NCBI RefSeq assembly: GCF_004359215.1
Contig: NC_090620.1
Coordinates: 2,259,514 to 2,323,513, forward strand
Direction of reading: 5' to 3'
Source of the DNA: Bremia lactucae
Taxonomy: Eukaryota; Oomycota; Peronosporomycetes; Peronosporales; Peronosporaceae
Length of the DNA: 64,000 nucleotides
The translations under genes were made by a program, and so were the position numbers. Below are positions 63,420 through 64,000 of this stretch, one piece after another. Under the pieces are notes generated by a model that worked only from the letters and a program-made list of their open reading frames with translations, searched no databases and was not told the DNA's origin. Positions within the stretch are counted from its first letter, which is position 1. Every line of letters starts with the position of its first letter.

Positions 63420-64000
63420 TCACCCGTTGACATACCTCGCAAGCACGAATGTTCTGTCGCACGAACTGATACTGGCGGGGCCAGTAAAAGTCGTGACTAA
63501 CTGCGAGATAAGTCTTCTCACGTCCACGATGCCCACTTGTTGGTCGCAAATCATTGTGAGATGGGACGACGATAGTGGGGTGTCGCCGGCAACGGCTGTG
63601 TGATACAAGAAAGCCGTTGCGTGTTATGTATCGATCGTAGACATCGATATGGAGCCGGTAGATCTTTAAATGATTAATCAGATGGATTCATCAGATGATC
63701 CATTAAAAGCAGAAGGACCTTATCTTCTGCGAAGGCTTTCTTTATGTCATCAACTAAGGTTGATGAAGGAACACTCGTAGTTAGTGTTGCAACAGTAAGA
63801 TTACTTTCACTGTTGAAGTGCACTGCTGACTCGAAATCGGGTCGGCGTGATAACGCATCAGCGACGACATTAAGTCGTCCTGGTTTATATTCGACGGAGA
63901 AGTTATACTCCGCGAAGAAGGATAGCCACCTCGCCATTCTTTGCGAGAGGTGTGGGCTATTGACGGCCGTGCGTAATGACGCATGGTCCGTATATACGAT
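63420..64000 (-). pseudogene. Element A RNase H end and integrase zinc-binding region
   Basis: 63,674-63,984 reads HTSRKEWRGGY-like then MARWLSFFAEYNFSVEYKPG and LNVVADALSRRPDFESAVHF, the end of RNase H. 63,420-63,608 covers the segment before the integrase zinc region (YHTAVAGDTPLSSSHLTMIC). It runs off the window, so RT is expected to the right. Confidence 0.85.

Larger units (their letters stand above)
60201..64000 (-). mobile_element. Ty3/gypsy LTR retrotransposon A, right part outside the window
   Basis: Contains the 3' LTR, polypurine tract, a region with plus-strand accessory ORFs, then chromodomain, integrase and RNase H on the minus strand. RT, protease, gag and the 5' LTR are expected beyond the window edge. 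Confidence 0.85.

Noticed and set aside
1..64000. tRNA, rRNA, CRISPR array or bacterial operon
   Set aside because: I looked for cloverleaf-like T-arm motifs, spaced direct repeats and closely packed co-directional genes and found none I could support. Intron-containing genes and LTR elements show this is eukaryotic nuclear DNA.

Overview
The window looks like oomycete nuclear DNA, probably from a Peronosporales species (Phytophthora or a downy mildew). The evidence is compact genes with few or no introns, introns of 57-86 bp with GT-AG ends, oomycete-style chromatin and phosphatase multi-domain proteins, and a dense load of degenerate Ty3/gypsy and Ty1/copia LTR retrotransposons. This is inference from gene style; no species marker is visible.

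Layout. 1-4.2 kb: scrambled minus-strand Ty3/gypsy remnants ending in a reversed LTR. 4.8-22.9 kb: a gene island with glucose-6-phosphate isomerase (-), a 1,449-residue protein with three PHD-knuckle-PHD modules (+), a multi-membrane-span class 3 lipase (+), a six-exon Derlin (+), two small unknown genes (-) and an ALIX/BRO1 protein (-). 23.1-36.6 kb: nested retrotransposon debris (two Ty1/copia fragments, one Ty3/gypsy body, plus inverted pieces). 36.9-47.1 kb: a second gene island with DCAF11/WDR23 (+), a rhodanese-dual-specificity-phosphatase-FYVE-like fusion (+), a PH-domain protein (-) divergent from ARPC2 (+), and a 170-residue unknown (-). 47.7-64 kb: a mosaic of LTR ends, an unidentified decayed coding region, a 7.9 kb LTR-to-LTR gypsy element (51,984-59,905) whose integrase half is inverted, and the 3' end of another gypsy element on the minus strand (60,201 to beyond the window).

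How it fits together. The host genes are unrelated housekeeping and signalling genes: glycolysis, ER-associated degradation, ESCRT/endosomal sorting, actin branching, CUL4-DDB1 ubiquitin ligase adaptor, chromatin reader. They do not form a pathway. The likely shared regulatory DNA is the 134 bp between the divergent ARPC2 and PH-protein starts, and the roughly 1 kb between GPI and the PHD protein.

The most unusual signals are a recurring plus-strand ORF family that lies antisense to, or convergent with, gypsy pol in several copies (a conserved Y-x-L-x-R-L-S block followed by a coiled coil); the triple PHD-knuckle-PHD protein; the rhodanese-phosphatase-FYVE-like fusion; the internally inverted gypsy element; and two near-perfect long hairpins outside recognised genes. 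Exon boundaries were derived by hand from splice consensus and protein family similarity, without any alignment run.
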